Shown here piece after piece: positions 23,943-31,370 of a stretch of DNA of 64,000 bases. Source of the DNA: Hallerella sp964587155 (lineage in GTDB: Bacteria > Fibrobacterota > Fibrobacteria > Fibrobacterales > Fibrobacteraceae); the NCBI GenBank assembly GCA_964587155.1, contig CAZPKF010000003.1, positions 1 through 64,000 on the forward strand. Direction: 5' to 3'. The position numbers were made by a program, and so were the translations under genes. The notes beneath the pieces were generated by a model. The model saw only the letters and a program-made list of their open reading frames with translations, ran no database searches and had not been told where the DNA came from. Position 1 is the first letter of the stretch. Every line of letters starts with the position of its first letter.

Positions 23943-26159
23943 ATGACACAAAAAATTTACTACACTCTGACTGATGAATCGCCGTTCCTAGCGACCCAAT
24001 CTCTTTTGCCCATTGTCCAAGCATTCGCCAAAACAGCCGATGTGGACGTGGAAACGAAAAACATTTCTTTAGCTGCCCGGATTCTCGCCGCTTTCAAGGA
24101 CAGTCTTCCGGAAAACGCCCGTTTTTTCGATGCGCCGGTTTCCGACGACCTCGCGTTCCTCGGCAAACTCACGCAGGATTCTTCGGCAAACATCATCAAA
24201 CTTCCCAATATTTCCGCCTCCCTTCCCCAACTCAAAGCGGCCATTGCAGAACTTCAAAAGAACGGCTACGCTCTTCCCGACTACCCGGACGCTCCGGCAT
24301 CAGAAGAAGAAAAGCAAATTAAAGCCCGTTATGATAAGGTAAAAGGTTCTGCCGTGAACCCGGTATTGCGCCAAGGAAACTCCGACCGCCGCGCCCCGCA
24401 AGCTGTCAAAAATTACGCCCGCAAGCATCCCCATTCCGATGGAAACTGGAACGATTCCATCAAAACGCACGTTTCCAGCATGCAAAAAGGCGATTTTTAC
24501 GGCAACGAAAAATCCATCACCCTTCCGAAAGCCGATACATTCCAGATTGAATTCGTCGACGAATCTGGGCACACTTCCCTTTTGCGGAAGCCAGCCCCGC
24601 TTCTCGAAGGCGAAATTCTCGATTCCACGGTCATGCACATCAAAGACCTGGAAAACTTCATCGCCGAACAAATGGAAGATGCCAAAAGGCAAGGAGTCCT
24701 TTTCTCCGTTCATTTAAAAGCGACCATGATGAAAGTTTCCGATCCAGTGATGTTTGGAGCTTTTGTCCGTGTTTTCCTCAAGGACGTTTTCGACAAATAC
24801 GCAGACCTGTTCAAAGAATTGGGTGTTGATCCGAACAACGGGCTCGGGGATTTATACAAGCGCATCCAAGGAAATCCTCAAGAAGCCGAAATCCAATCCG
24901 CGATAGAAAAGGCCCTGAGCAAAGCCCCGGATTTGGCGATGGTCGATTCTTCAAAAGGCATCACCAACTTGCACGTGCCAAGCGACGTCATCATCGATGC
25001 TTCCATGCCCGCCATGATCCGCAATTCCGGCCGTATGTGGAACAAAAAAGGCGAACTTCAAGAAGTCAAAGCCGTTATTCCGGACCGTTCTTACGCGGGA
25101 ATTTACAAGACCACGATTGAATTTTGCAAAAAGAACGGAGCCTTTGATCCCCGTACCATGGGAACCGTCCAAAACGTCGGCCTGATGGCTCAAGGTGCCG
25201 AAGAATACGGCAGCCACGATAAAACGTTCGTCGCAACAGCCAAGGGAATCATCCGGGCGACCAATTCCCAAGGGGAAACGCTTCTTTCGCAAGATGTGGA
25301 ACCGGGCGATATTTATCGGATGTGCCAAGCGAAAGATGCGCCCATCCGCGATTGGGTAAAGCTCGCAGTAAACCGTGCCAAAGTTTCCGGAATGCCCGCC
25401 ATTTTCTGGCTCGATCCCAACCGCGCGCACGACCGCGAAATTCAGAAAAAAGTCAGCGCCTACCTTTCGGAATACGATTTGACTGGGCTGGACATATCCA
25501 TTCTCCCTCCGACCGACGCCATCTACAAAACAATGACTCGGGCAAAAAATGGCGAAGACACCATTTCCGTTACCGGCAACGTGATGCGCGATTACCTCAC
25601 GGACCTTTTCCCGATTCTCGAAGTAGGAACTTCTGCCAAGATGCTTTCCATCGTTCCGCAAATGGCTGGCGGTTACATGTTCGAAACGGGAGCAGGCGGC
25701 AGCGCACCCAAACAAGTGCAACAGTTCCTCTCCGAAAATTATCTCCGGTGGGATTCTCTCGGAGAATATTTCGCCATCGCCGCTTCCCTTGAACAAATTG
25801 GAACCCCAAAAGCGGGGATTCTAGCCAAAACATTGGACAGGGCGAACGAAAAAATATTGGAATTCAACCGGACTCCAGAACGCAAGCTCGGCGGCCTGGA
25901 CAACCGCGGTTCACACTTTTACCTTGCACTCTACTGGGCAGAGGAATTGTCTTCTCAAAGCGAAGACGATTCTTTGGCAAAGAAGTTCTCTCCCGTTGCG
26001 AAAGAACTGAAAGAACGCGAAACGGAAATCGTCGAAGCGTTGGCCAAAGCCCAGGGAGTCCCAGTGGATATCGGCGGTTATTACGTCACACAACCGGAAC
26101 TTCTCAAAAAATGGATGCGTCCGGTAGAAGCGTTCAACCGGATTGTCGACAACATTTAA
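23943..26159 (+). CDS. icd: Monomeric NADP-dependent isocitrate dehydrogenase
   Basis: 738 residues, the usual size for the large monomeric IDH, which is unrelated in length to the 400-residue dimeric form. It oxidises isocitrate to 2-oxoglutarate in the TCA cycle, reducing NADP. Visible motifs: PVLRQGNSDRRAPQAVKNYA near residue 135, MVDSSKGITNLHVPSDVIID near 340, NPFxxxR-like GTVQNVGLMAQGAEEYGSHD near 405, and GLDNRGSHFYLALYWA near 655. ATG 23943 gives the canonical MTQKIYYTLTDE start; the longer frame from a TTG is not supported. No Shine-Dalgarno sequence; TATTTTTC ends 6 nt upstream. A terminator follows. Confidence 0.95.
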   Translation: MTQKIYYTLTDESPFLATQSLLPIVQAFAKTADVDVETKNISLAARILAAFKDSLPENARFFDAPVSDDLAFLGKLTQDSSANIIKLPNISASLPQLKAAIAELQKNGYALPDYPDAPASEEEKQIKARYDKVKGSAVNPVLRQGNSDRRAPQAVKNYARKHPHSDGNWNDSIKTHVSSMQKGDFYGNEKSITLPKADTFQIEFVDESGHTSLLRKPAPLLEGEILDSTVMHIKDLENFIAEQMEDAKRQGVLFSVHLKATMMKVSDPVMFGAFVRVFLKDVFDKYADLFKELGVDPNNGLGDLYKRIQGNPQEAEIQSAIEKALSKAPDLAMVDSSKGITNLHVPSDVIIDASMPAMIRNSGRMWNKKGELQEVKAVIPDRSYAGIYKTTIEFCKKNGAFDPRTMGTVQNVGLMAQGAEEYGSHDKTFVATAKGIIRATNSQGETLLSQDVEPGDIYRMCQAKDAPIRDWVKLAVNRAKVSGMPAIFWLDPNRAHDREIQKKVSAYLSEYDLTGLDISILPPTDAIYKTMTRAKNGEDTISVTGNVMRDYLTDLFPILEVGTSAKMLSIVPQMAGGYMFETGAGGSAPKQVQQFLSENYLRWDSLGEYFAIAASLEQIGTPKAGILAKTLDRANEKILEFNRTPERKLGGLDNRGSHFYLALYWAEELSSQSEDDSLAKKFSPVAKELKERETEIVEALAKAQGVPVDIGGYYVTQPELLKKWMRPVEAFNRIVDNI

Positions 26160-26168
26160 TTTGGGAAC

Positions 26169-26208
26169 GCCGGATTTTCCTCGTTGGCAAATCCGGCTCT
26201 CTTTTTAT
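26169..26208 (+). terminator. Terminator after isocitrate dehydrogenase
   Basis: Perfect 9-bp stem GCCGGATTT / AAATCCGGC with an 11-nt loop, then TCTCTTTTT. Confidence 0.85.
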
Positions 26209-26219
26209 AAATTGCCCCT

Positions 26220-26390
26220 ATGAAAGAAAAGCTCATCGCCTACATCAAAAGTTTCCATTGGAAATTTTTGTTCCTTTTCGCCGCCTTTTGTATTTTGCTA
26301 GCCATTGTCAACAATGTCCGCGTTGACGACGACAAATCCGTAGAATGGTTCGGCACACAAAAAGTTTTGGAAAAACCGGAGGGCTACTGA
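26220..26390 (+). CDS. 56-residue single-pass membrane protein, coupled to the MauE-like gene
   Basis: A short ORF: MKEKLIAYIKSFHWK, one hydrophobic helix (FLFLFAAFCILLAIV) and a charged extracytoplasmic tail (NNVRVDDDKSVEWFGTQKVL and EKPEGY). Its TGA shares the A with the ATG of the next gene (TGATG), a strong sign of real coupled translation. No Shine-Dalgarno sequence; TAAATTGC ends 4 nt before the ATG, suggesting a leaderless mRNA. Function unknown; the pairing with a MauE/DoxX-like protein suggests a partner subunit. Confidence 0.65.
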   Translation: MKEKLIAYIKSFHWKFLFLFAAFCILLAIVNNVRVDDDKSVEWFGTQKVLEKPEGY

Positions 26391-27058
26391 TGCCAAAAGT
26401 TGTCACGCCCGCAATCTTGTTGCTCCTTTCCGCTTTTTTTACAGCCGTTTGCGTTGCGGAAATTTCATTCCCGGAATCCATTCTTACATTCACCGATTAC
26501 GAATCCCTAATCGAAAAATTTCCAAAAATTTGGAAGTACAACATCCACGTGGGAATAGCCTCCTTGGCGCTAGCCATTCTGTTCGTTTTCCCCGCCTACC
26601 GGATAAACCGAAACTTCACCATCAAAGGTTTGGAAACGCTTTTCCGCATCGGCATCGGCGGCATGTTCATTTTTGCGAGCATTTTTAAAATTCAAGATCC
26701 CAAACAATTCGCCATTCTCGTTGCCCAATACCAGTTCCTGCCTGATTTCATCAACAATCTTTTTAGTCTGCTGTATCCGCAATTTGAATTTTGGTTTGGA
26801 CTCGCTCTGATCGTGACCCCTTTTACCAAAGAATGCGCCTTGGCAATTTTCGGAATGTTCGTTTCTTTCATCATCGCTCTGACTTGGGCGTTGGCGTTGG
26901 ACTTGGGCATCACCTGCGGATGCTTTGAACTCGAAGGGGCTCAAAGCAAAACCGAAACCTGGACGGCGCTGATCCGCGACTTGATTCTCATCGGGCCGAC
27001 ATTCTACCTGACTCTTCGCCCAAATAAAAGCCTCATCGGACTTTGGCGTTCCAATTAA
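26390..27058 (+). CDS. MauE/DoxX-like polytopic membrane protein
   Basis: 222 residues with five or six hydrophobic helices. The segment FRIGIGGMFIFASIFKIQDP, the Q-F-x-P region and LDLGITCGCFELEG (a Cys-x-Cys motif at the helix end) match MauE-type DoxX-like proteins. MauE takes part in disulfide handling or maturation of methylamine dehydrogenase; in genomes without that enzyme the family is linked to redox or thiol chemistry, so its role here is uncertain. The start at 26390 is fixed by TGATG coupling to the upstream small gene. A terminator follows. Confidence 0.75.
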   Translation: MPKVVTPAILLLLSAFFTAVCVAEISFPESILTFTDYESLIEKFPKIWKYNIHVGIASLALAILFVFPAYRINRNFTIKGLETLFRIGIGGMFIFASIFKIQDPKQFAILVAQYQFLPDFINNLFSLLYPQFEFWFGLALIVTPFTKECALAIFGMFVSFIIALTWALALDLGITCGCFELEGAQSKTETWTALIRDLILIGPTFYLTLRPNKSLIGLWRSN

Positions 27059-27077
27059 ATTTCACCCTCAAATTCGC

Positions 27078-27125
27078 ATCACCGGTTTTCTCCTTCGTCA
27101 AAATTTCGAAGCCGGTGATTTTTTG
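27078..27125 (+). terminator. Terminator after the MauE-like gene
   Basis: ATCACCGG plus an inner TTC pairs with GAA and CCGGTGAT, then TTTTTTG. Confidence 0.8.
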
Positions 27126-27375
27126 CAATATGAAGGCATCGTCTTTTTCCAATGAGGGCAAGCTTTACCGTCCTCGGCGTTTTCACCGCACTCATCAGCG
27201 GGAACCGTATTCTAGCAGAATGCATTTTCTTTTAAAGATTTGCACGCAATTTTCGTTTTGATACATCCTGTTTCTAAATTACAAACGGATTGAGCCGTGG
27301 GATGGAGGCATCTTTGCGGTATGGATGAACTTTCAACGGGATCATCTAAAAAGCGACATAAAATTCAATCCAGAA
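27126..27375 (+). ncRNA. Candidate small RNA region ending at an orphan terminator
   Basis: Between the MauE terminator and a second, orphan terminator (27376-27412) lies 250 nt without a convincing gene. The part from about 27283 can fold several small hairpins: ACGG/CCGT at 27283-27297 and two GATG/CATC pairs. No known RNA family (SRP, 6S, tmRNA, RNase P, common riboswitches) was recognised. A 31-codon ORF starts at 27321 with GGAGG 12 nt upstream, but its stop lies beyond the terminator T tract, so it is unlikely to be translated. The start of the RNA is not defined. Confidence 0.35.
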
Positions 27376-27412
27376 GAGGAACCTTAAGACCTAAGCGTTC
27401 CTCTTTTCTTTG
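27376..27412 (+). terminator. Orphan rho-independent terminator
   Basis: GAGGAACCTTA pairs with TAAG-C-GTTCCTC (one bulged C) around AGACC, followed by TTTTCTTT. No upstream coding gene explains it. Confidence 0.8.
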
Positions 27413-27546
27413 ACAAATTTCGCCAAGCAAAGCCATTCATCTGCTTTTTATACCCTTCAAATGTAAAATTGCCGATACGAAGTTGCCGTACAACAAACGG
27501 TCAAAGACAAAACAACGATTTCTAATTATTTTTAGCTTAGGATTAG

Positions 27547-27565
27547 ACTCGCCACAGTGGCGAGT
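27547..27565 (+). promoter_or_regulatory. Perfect hairpin in the OmpA 5' leader
   Basis: ACTCGCC pairs with GGCGAGT around ACAGT, ending 16 nt before the AAGGAG ribosome site. It may protect the mRNA 5' end or modulate translation, as 5' hairpins do for E. coli ompA. The 149 nt upstream of it (27413-27546) show no other clear element. Confidence 0.5.
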
Positions 27566-27591
27566 GCGGATTGGTTAAAGAAGGAGAACCA

Positions 27592-30186
27592 ATGAAAAAA
27601 TGCTTCAAGTGTTTGACCCTTCTCGGGTTATCGGTTTCGCTGGCCTTCGCCCACGAAACTTATAACAAGAGCGGTCAACTCGGTTTCGACAAAACATATT
27701 CGGCCAAATCCATGAAACATGGCCAATTAGGCATCTCCATTTTGGGTGATGTTTCCAACGATGCTGGAGTCGTAGAAGGCTACAATTTCAGCCATTATTT
27801 AGTCAACAATACAAGTAGCGCCGACGGCATTGATCAATTCGTCGGTTTGAGCGGCTACTTCGGCATGTCGTTCGGCATGTTCGAAATCGTCGACGTGTCC
27901 GTGATGCTGCCGGTTTACTATGACCAGATTGAATTCAAGCATTCGGATGCCGCGAAGCAGGGATATTTGGGCAACTTGCGCGCCAATTTGAAATTCCGTG
28001 CACCCCTCCCCGAAGATCAGGCGTTCGACATCGCCCTTATCCTCGGCGGTGACTTCCCGACGACTGACGTGGAAAAACGAGGCACTTGGATTCGCGAACC
28101 GGACTACATCAACGTAAAAAAAGGCAAGAGCTTTGCTTACGGTTCGACCAATTCCATTTTCCGCATTGTCGCCGCGGCCACGATGGATCTCCGCAAAATC
28201 GATGCGGCACCCATCCTTCTCCACTTGAACGGCGGCTACCGGTTCACCGTGGGAAATGACGAATTCCCGGGATTCTATTCCTTTGCTGCGGGACTTGAAA
28301 TCTACCCGCTGTCCGTTGTCTCCATCTTCGGCGAATACTACATGGACATTGCCGATGGCGACTACAAAGCAATCGAAGACCTTTCGATGAACGAAGCCTC
28401 CGTCGGTCTCGTTTTCCACATCGGAAACCACATTGACTTGCAAGTCGGCGGACACTTCGCCATTTCGAAGGACTACTCTCACACAATCTACGGTGGAAAC
28501 GGCAAAAGCAACTGGACTTACAAAGCCCGTACAACGCCGTCCGCATACGGATTCGGCGGCATCACTTGGTCCGGCTTCCTCATCGACCCGGACCGCGACG
28601 GCGATGGCGTTCCCGACAACCGCGACAATTGCCCGGACGAACCGGGAGATGCCCGCAACAACGGCTGCCCGTGGCCAAACCCGGACTTGGATGAAGACGG
28701 CATTTGCGACCCGTGGGTTGCCGAAAAAGGTTTGAACTCTGAATTTGCCGACATTTGCGAAGGTATCGACCAATGCCCGAACGAACAAGGTGCCGGCGCA
28801 GACGGATGCCCGCTTGACAATCCGGACGTCGATGGCGACGGTGTTTGCGATCCGTGGGTCGCTCAAAAGAATATGCTCGACAAGTTCGCCGGCGTTTGCC
28901 AAGGCATTGACGAATGCCCGAACCAGCAAGGTCAATTAGCATTCAACGGCTGCCCGAGCAAGGATCCGGATCCTGACCACGACTCCCTGTGCTCTCCGTG
29001 GGTAACAGACGAAGGACGTTTGGGCGACTTCTCCGGAATTTGCAGCGGCTACGATATGTGCCCGGGTGAAAACGGTCCCGTAGCGAACAAGGGTTGCCCC
29101 TGGCCCGATCCGGATGTTGACGGCGATGGCCTCTGTGATCCGTGGGTCACGGAAAAGGGTCTCGGCTACTTCTTCGAAAATCCGACCGATCCGAACGTAA
29201 AGCAATGCAAGAGCGTCGACAAGTGCCCCGCTGAATACGGACCCATTGAAAATGACGGTTGCCCGCTCGGCAATCCGGATACTGACCAAGACAGCGTTTG
29301 CGATGCCTGGGTCTCTGAAAAGGGAATGCTCGATGATTACAAGAGCGTTTGCACAGGCATTGACAAATGCCCGAACGAAAAAGGACCTCTTGCGACAAGC
29401 GGCTGCCCGACAGAAGATCCGGACGTGGATCACGACGGTGTTTGCGATCCGTGGGTGACTCAGAAAGGCATGCAGGACGTCTTCAAGGATGTTTGCACAG
29501 GTCTCGACAAGTGCCCGTATGATTCCGGTGCTGTCCAGAACAACGGATGCCCGCTCGACAATCCGGACTCCGACCGCGACGGTGTTTGCGACCCGTGGGT
29601 GACGCAGAAGGGCATGCTCGACATGTTCGCCGGGCAATGCACAGGCCTCGACAAGTGCCCGCTTGATTCCGGCGCTGTCCAGAACAACGGATGCCCGCTC
29701 GACAATCCGGACTCCGATGGCGACGGCGTTTGCGACCCGTGGGTGACGCAGAAGGGTATGCTCGACATGTTCGCCGGGCAATGCACAGGCCTCGACAAGT
29801 GTCCGTTCGAAGCCGGCGATCCCGCTGCCGAAGGATGCTCCGTTGAAGAAATCAAGCTCGAAGTCTTCTTTGCCAGCGGTAAGGCGAAACTCACCGCCAA
29901 CTCGAAGAGAACTCTCCGTGAAATGGCCAAAGACTTGAACAAGAAAGAACGCAAGAACGAACGTTATCAGATTCTTGGTTACACGGACGACCGCGGCAAG
30001 GAAAGCGCCAACTTGAAACTTTCCCAGAAGCGCGCCGATGCAGTCCGTTCCGAGCTCATCAAGAACGGCGTGGATTCCAGCCGCCTCGAAGCCATCGGTA
30101 AGGGCGAAGCCGATCCGATTGCTGACAACAGCACGGCAGAAGGCCGCGAAATGAACCGCCGCATCATGATGAAGCGCATTCAGTAA
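27592..30186 (+). CDS. OmpA-family outer membrane protein with thrombospondin type 3 repeats
   Basis: 864 residues: signal peptide (cleavage after SVSLAFA, about residue 20), an N-terminal region of about 300 residues rich in aromatic alternating strands (probable barrel), a repeat region (residues about 334-750) and a C-terminal OmpA/MotB peptidoglycan-binding domain (residues 755-864; LGYTDDRGKESANLKLSQKR and the conserved ADAVRSELIKNGV). The repeats hold DxDxDG calcium-binding signatures and four cysteines per 48-residue unit. It probably ties the outer membrane to peptidoglycan with a rigid calcium-stabilised linker. AGAAGGAG precedes the ATG; a strong bidirectional terminator follows. 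Codon use looks highly optimised, as expected for an abundant protein. Confidence 0.93.
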   Translation: MKKCFKCLTLLGLSVSLAFAHETYNKSGQLGFDKTYSAKSMKHGQLGISILGDVSNDAGVVEGYNFSHYLVNNTSSADGIDQFVGLSGYFGMSFGMFEIVDVSVMLPVYYDQIEFKHSDAAKQGYLGNLRANLKFRAPLPEDQAFDIALILGGDFPTTDVEKRGTWIREPDYINVKKGKSFAYGSTNSIFRIVAAATMDLRKIDAAPILLHLNGGYRFTVGNDEFPGFYSFAAGLEIYPLSVVSIFGEYYMDIADGDYKAIEDLSMNEASVGLVFHIGNHIDLQVGGHFAISKDYSHTIYGGNGKSNWTYKARTTPSAYGFGGITWSGFLIDPDRDGDGVPDNRDNCPDEPGDARNNGCPWPNPDLDEDGICDPWVAEKGLNSEFADICEGIDQCPNEQGAGADGCPLDNPDVDGDGVCDPWVAQKNMLDKFAGVCQGIDECPNQQGQLAFNGCPSKDPDPDHDSLCSPWVTDEGRLGDFSGICSGYDMCPGENGPVANKGCPWPDPDVDGDGLCDPWVTEKGLGYFFENPTDPNVKQCKSVDKCPAEYGPIENDGCPLGNPDTDQDSVCDAWVSEKGMLDDYKSVCTGIDKCPNEKGPLATSGCPTEDPDVDHDGVCDPWVTQKGMQDVFKDVCTGLDKCPYDSGAVQNNGCPLDNPDSDRDGVCDPWVTQKGMLDMFAGQCTGLDKCPLDSGAVQNNGCPLDNPDSDGDGVCDPWVTQKGMLDMFAGQCTGLDKCPFEAGDPAAEGCSVEEIKLEVFFASGKAKLTANSKRTLREMAKDLNKKERKNERYQILGYTDDRGKESANLKLSQKRADAVRSELIKNGVDSSRLEAIGKGEADPIADNSTAEGREMNRRIMMKRIQ
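28591..29850 (+). repeat. Tandem array of thrombospondin type 3-like units within the OmpA gene
   Basis: One short canonical unit (DPDRDGDGVPDNRDNCPDEP) is followed by eight units of 48 residues (144 nt), one of them longer by about 7 residues. Consensus: D-x-D-G-V-C-D-P-W-V, then a variable helix, then C-x-G-x-D-x-C-P and NGCPLDNPD. The last three units (starting near 29425, 29569 and 29713) are almost identical in DNA, pointing to recent unequal crossover. Confidence 0.9.
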
Positions 30187-30200
30187 CGGTTGATTCGAAA

Positions 30201-30237
30201 AAAAAGCTCCCCGGGAAAAGCCGGGGAGCTTTTTTTA
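30201..30237. terminator. Bidirectional terminator between the OmpA gene and radC
   Basis: AGCTCCCCGG pairs with CCGGGGAGCT; A-rich on the left and TTTTTTT on the right, so it can stop transcription from both sides. radC ends at 30242. Confidence 0.9.
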
Positions 30238-30241
30238 TGTT

Positions 30242-30904
30242 CTACAAAAACAGTTCGGGACTTTCCCGTTTGATGCTTGTATAACCGCGGAACGAAACAA
30301 TCAAATGATCCAATACGGGAATATCCAGCAATTTTCCCGCTTGGGACAGAATCCGCGTTACCGCTTTATCTTCTTCACTGGGAATCAACATTCCCGAAGG
30401 ATGATTGTGGGCAACGATCACCCCACACGCCCTGTCGCGGATGGATTCGATGAAAACCTCCCGCGCATGTACCTGAGTCTTGTCCACAAGCCCTTCCGTG
30501 ATAACGTGAATTCCCAAAATACTATTGCAGCTGCTGAGCGAAACCGTCACAAAACATTCTTTATTTTTGAATTTGAGAAACGCCAGATGCGGCAACAAAG
30601 CTCCCGGAGAGGTGACGCACGTCATGTGCGCTCCCAAAAAAAATCGGCTAGAAAGTTCCAGACAGGCTAAAATTTGCGCCGCTTTCGCAGTTCCCAATCC
30701 ACCGACGCGGCAAAGTTCATCCAACGTCGGACGCCGGGACATCGCCGCCAAGAGTTTCGCCAATTCTTCGGACAGAGAAAAAACGTTTTTTTCCGCAGTT
30801 CCTCTTCCCAACACGAGTGCCAACAAATCAGCATTGGAAAGGGCCTCCGGCCCCTCTTTTTTCAAGCGTTCCCGCGGGAGTCCGCTTTTATCTCCGACAA
30901 ACAT
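30242..30904 (-). CDS. radC: RadC-family JAB-domain protein
   Basis: 220 residues. N-terminal helix-hairpin-helix-like part (LPRERLKKEGPEALSNADLL; RVGGLGTAKAAQILA) and C-terminal JAMM metalloprotease-like motif AHNHPSGMLIPSEEDKAVT, with the upstream glutamate expected in HVITEG. RadC-type proteins were once linked to DNA repair, but their activity is unproven; many lie near mobile DNA, which is not the case here. ATG 30904 is clear: AAGGAGG lies 7 nt upstream. The longer open frame is not supported. The protein is complete. Confidence 0.9.
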   Translation of the reverse strand: MFVGDKSGLPRERLKKEGPEALSNADLLALVLGRGTAEKNVFSLSEELAKLLAAMSRRPTLDELCRVGGLGTAKAAQILACLELSSRFFLGAHMTCVTSPGALLPHLAFLKFKNKECFVTVSLSSCNSILGIHVITEGLVDKTQVHAREVFIESIRDRACGVIVAHNHPSGMLIPSEEDKAVTRILSQAGKLLDIPVLDHLIVSFRGYTSIKRESPELFL

Positions 30905-31258
30905 GATAAACCTCCTTGTTACAAATCCATTCGATATAACGCTTTCGTTTGAACTTTTATCCTTGGGAAAAGTCCTGTTCCTCATTCTTTGCCTAGAAAT
31001 TATTTGTCACGGGCAATGCCTTTTCAATATCAAACACGTTTTTTCATCTTTTTATCAAAAGTCATCAAATTTTCCCTTATTTTTCATCCTCATTTTTAGA
31101 AAAATCAAAAAGTTTCGTTAAAAACAGGTCTATTTTAAAGCAAATTTTTAATAAAAACCGAAATTTATCCAAAAAGGCTGCAAATATTTCACTATAAAAT
31201 CGATTTTTCAAACAAATTTTCTTCAAAATTCAAATCATTTTCCACAAAAATTCATTCA

Positions 31259-31280
31259 TTTTCATTTTTAAAAATGAAAA
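31259..31280. repeat. Perfect 22-bp AT palindrome
   Basis: TTTTCATTTTT mirrored by AAAAATGAAAA. It may be a regulator site for ilvB or only a product of AT richness. Confidence 0.5.
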
Positions 31281-31328
31281 ACAATTATTTTTTAGCAAAT
31301 CAACCTGCAATTTCCTTTCATTATGTAC

Positions 31329-31336
31329 TATATTTG
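31329..31336 (+). promoter_or_regulatory. TAnnTTTG promoter element of ilvB
   Basis: TATATTTG, exact consensus, 34 nt before the ATG. CTGCAA lies 18 nt upstream of an overlapping TATATT, so a weak sigma-70 reading is also possible. Confidence 0.4.
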
Positions 31337-31370
31337 AATCATCAAAACCGTTAAACGAATTGAGAAACTT

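Larger units (their letters stand above)
30905..31370. other. AT-rich intergenic region between radC and ilvB
   Basis: 466 nt, clearly AT-richer than the flanking genes. It holds the radC ribosome site at its left end, a 22-bp perfect palindrome (31259-31280) and a TAnnTTTG element at 31329-31336. No gene or recognised RNA is seen. Confidence 0.6.

Noticed and set aside
24951..25796. 281-codon minus-strand ORF within isocitrate dehydrogenase
   Set aside because: Antisense shadow; the plus strand encodes a complete, recognised enzyme.
27321..27413. 31-codon basic ORF with a distant GGAGG
   Set aside because: Its stop codon lies after the terminator T tract, so the transcript would end before translation could; no known ribosomal protein match.
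27799..28935. 378-codon minus-strand ORF in the OmpA gene
   Set aside because: Shadow of a strongly codon-biased gene; its sequence is a mirror of the repeat pattern without any domain.
30955..31121. Leu/Ile/Val-rich frame upstream of ilvB resembling an attenuator leader peptide
   Set aside because: No ATG, no ribosome site, no terminator/antiterminator pair, and 250 nt from ilvB; most likely chance in AT-rich DNA.
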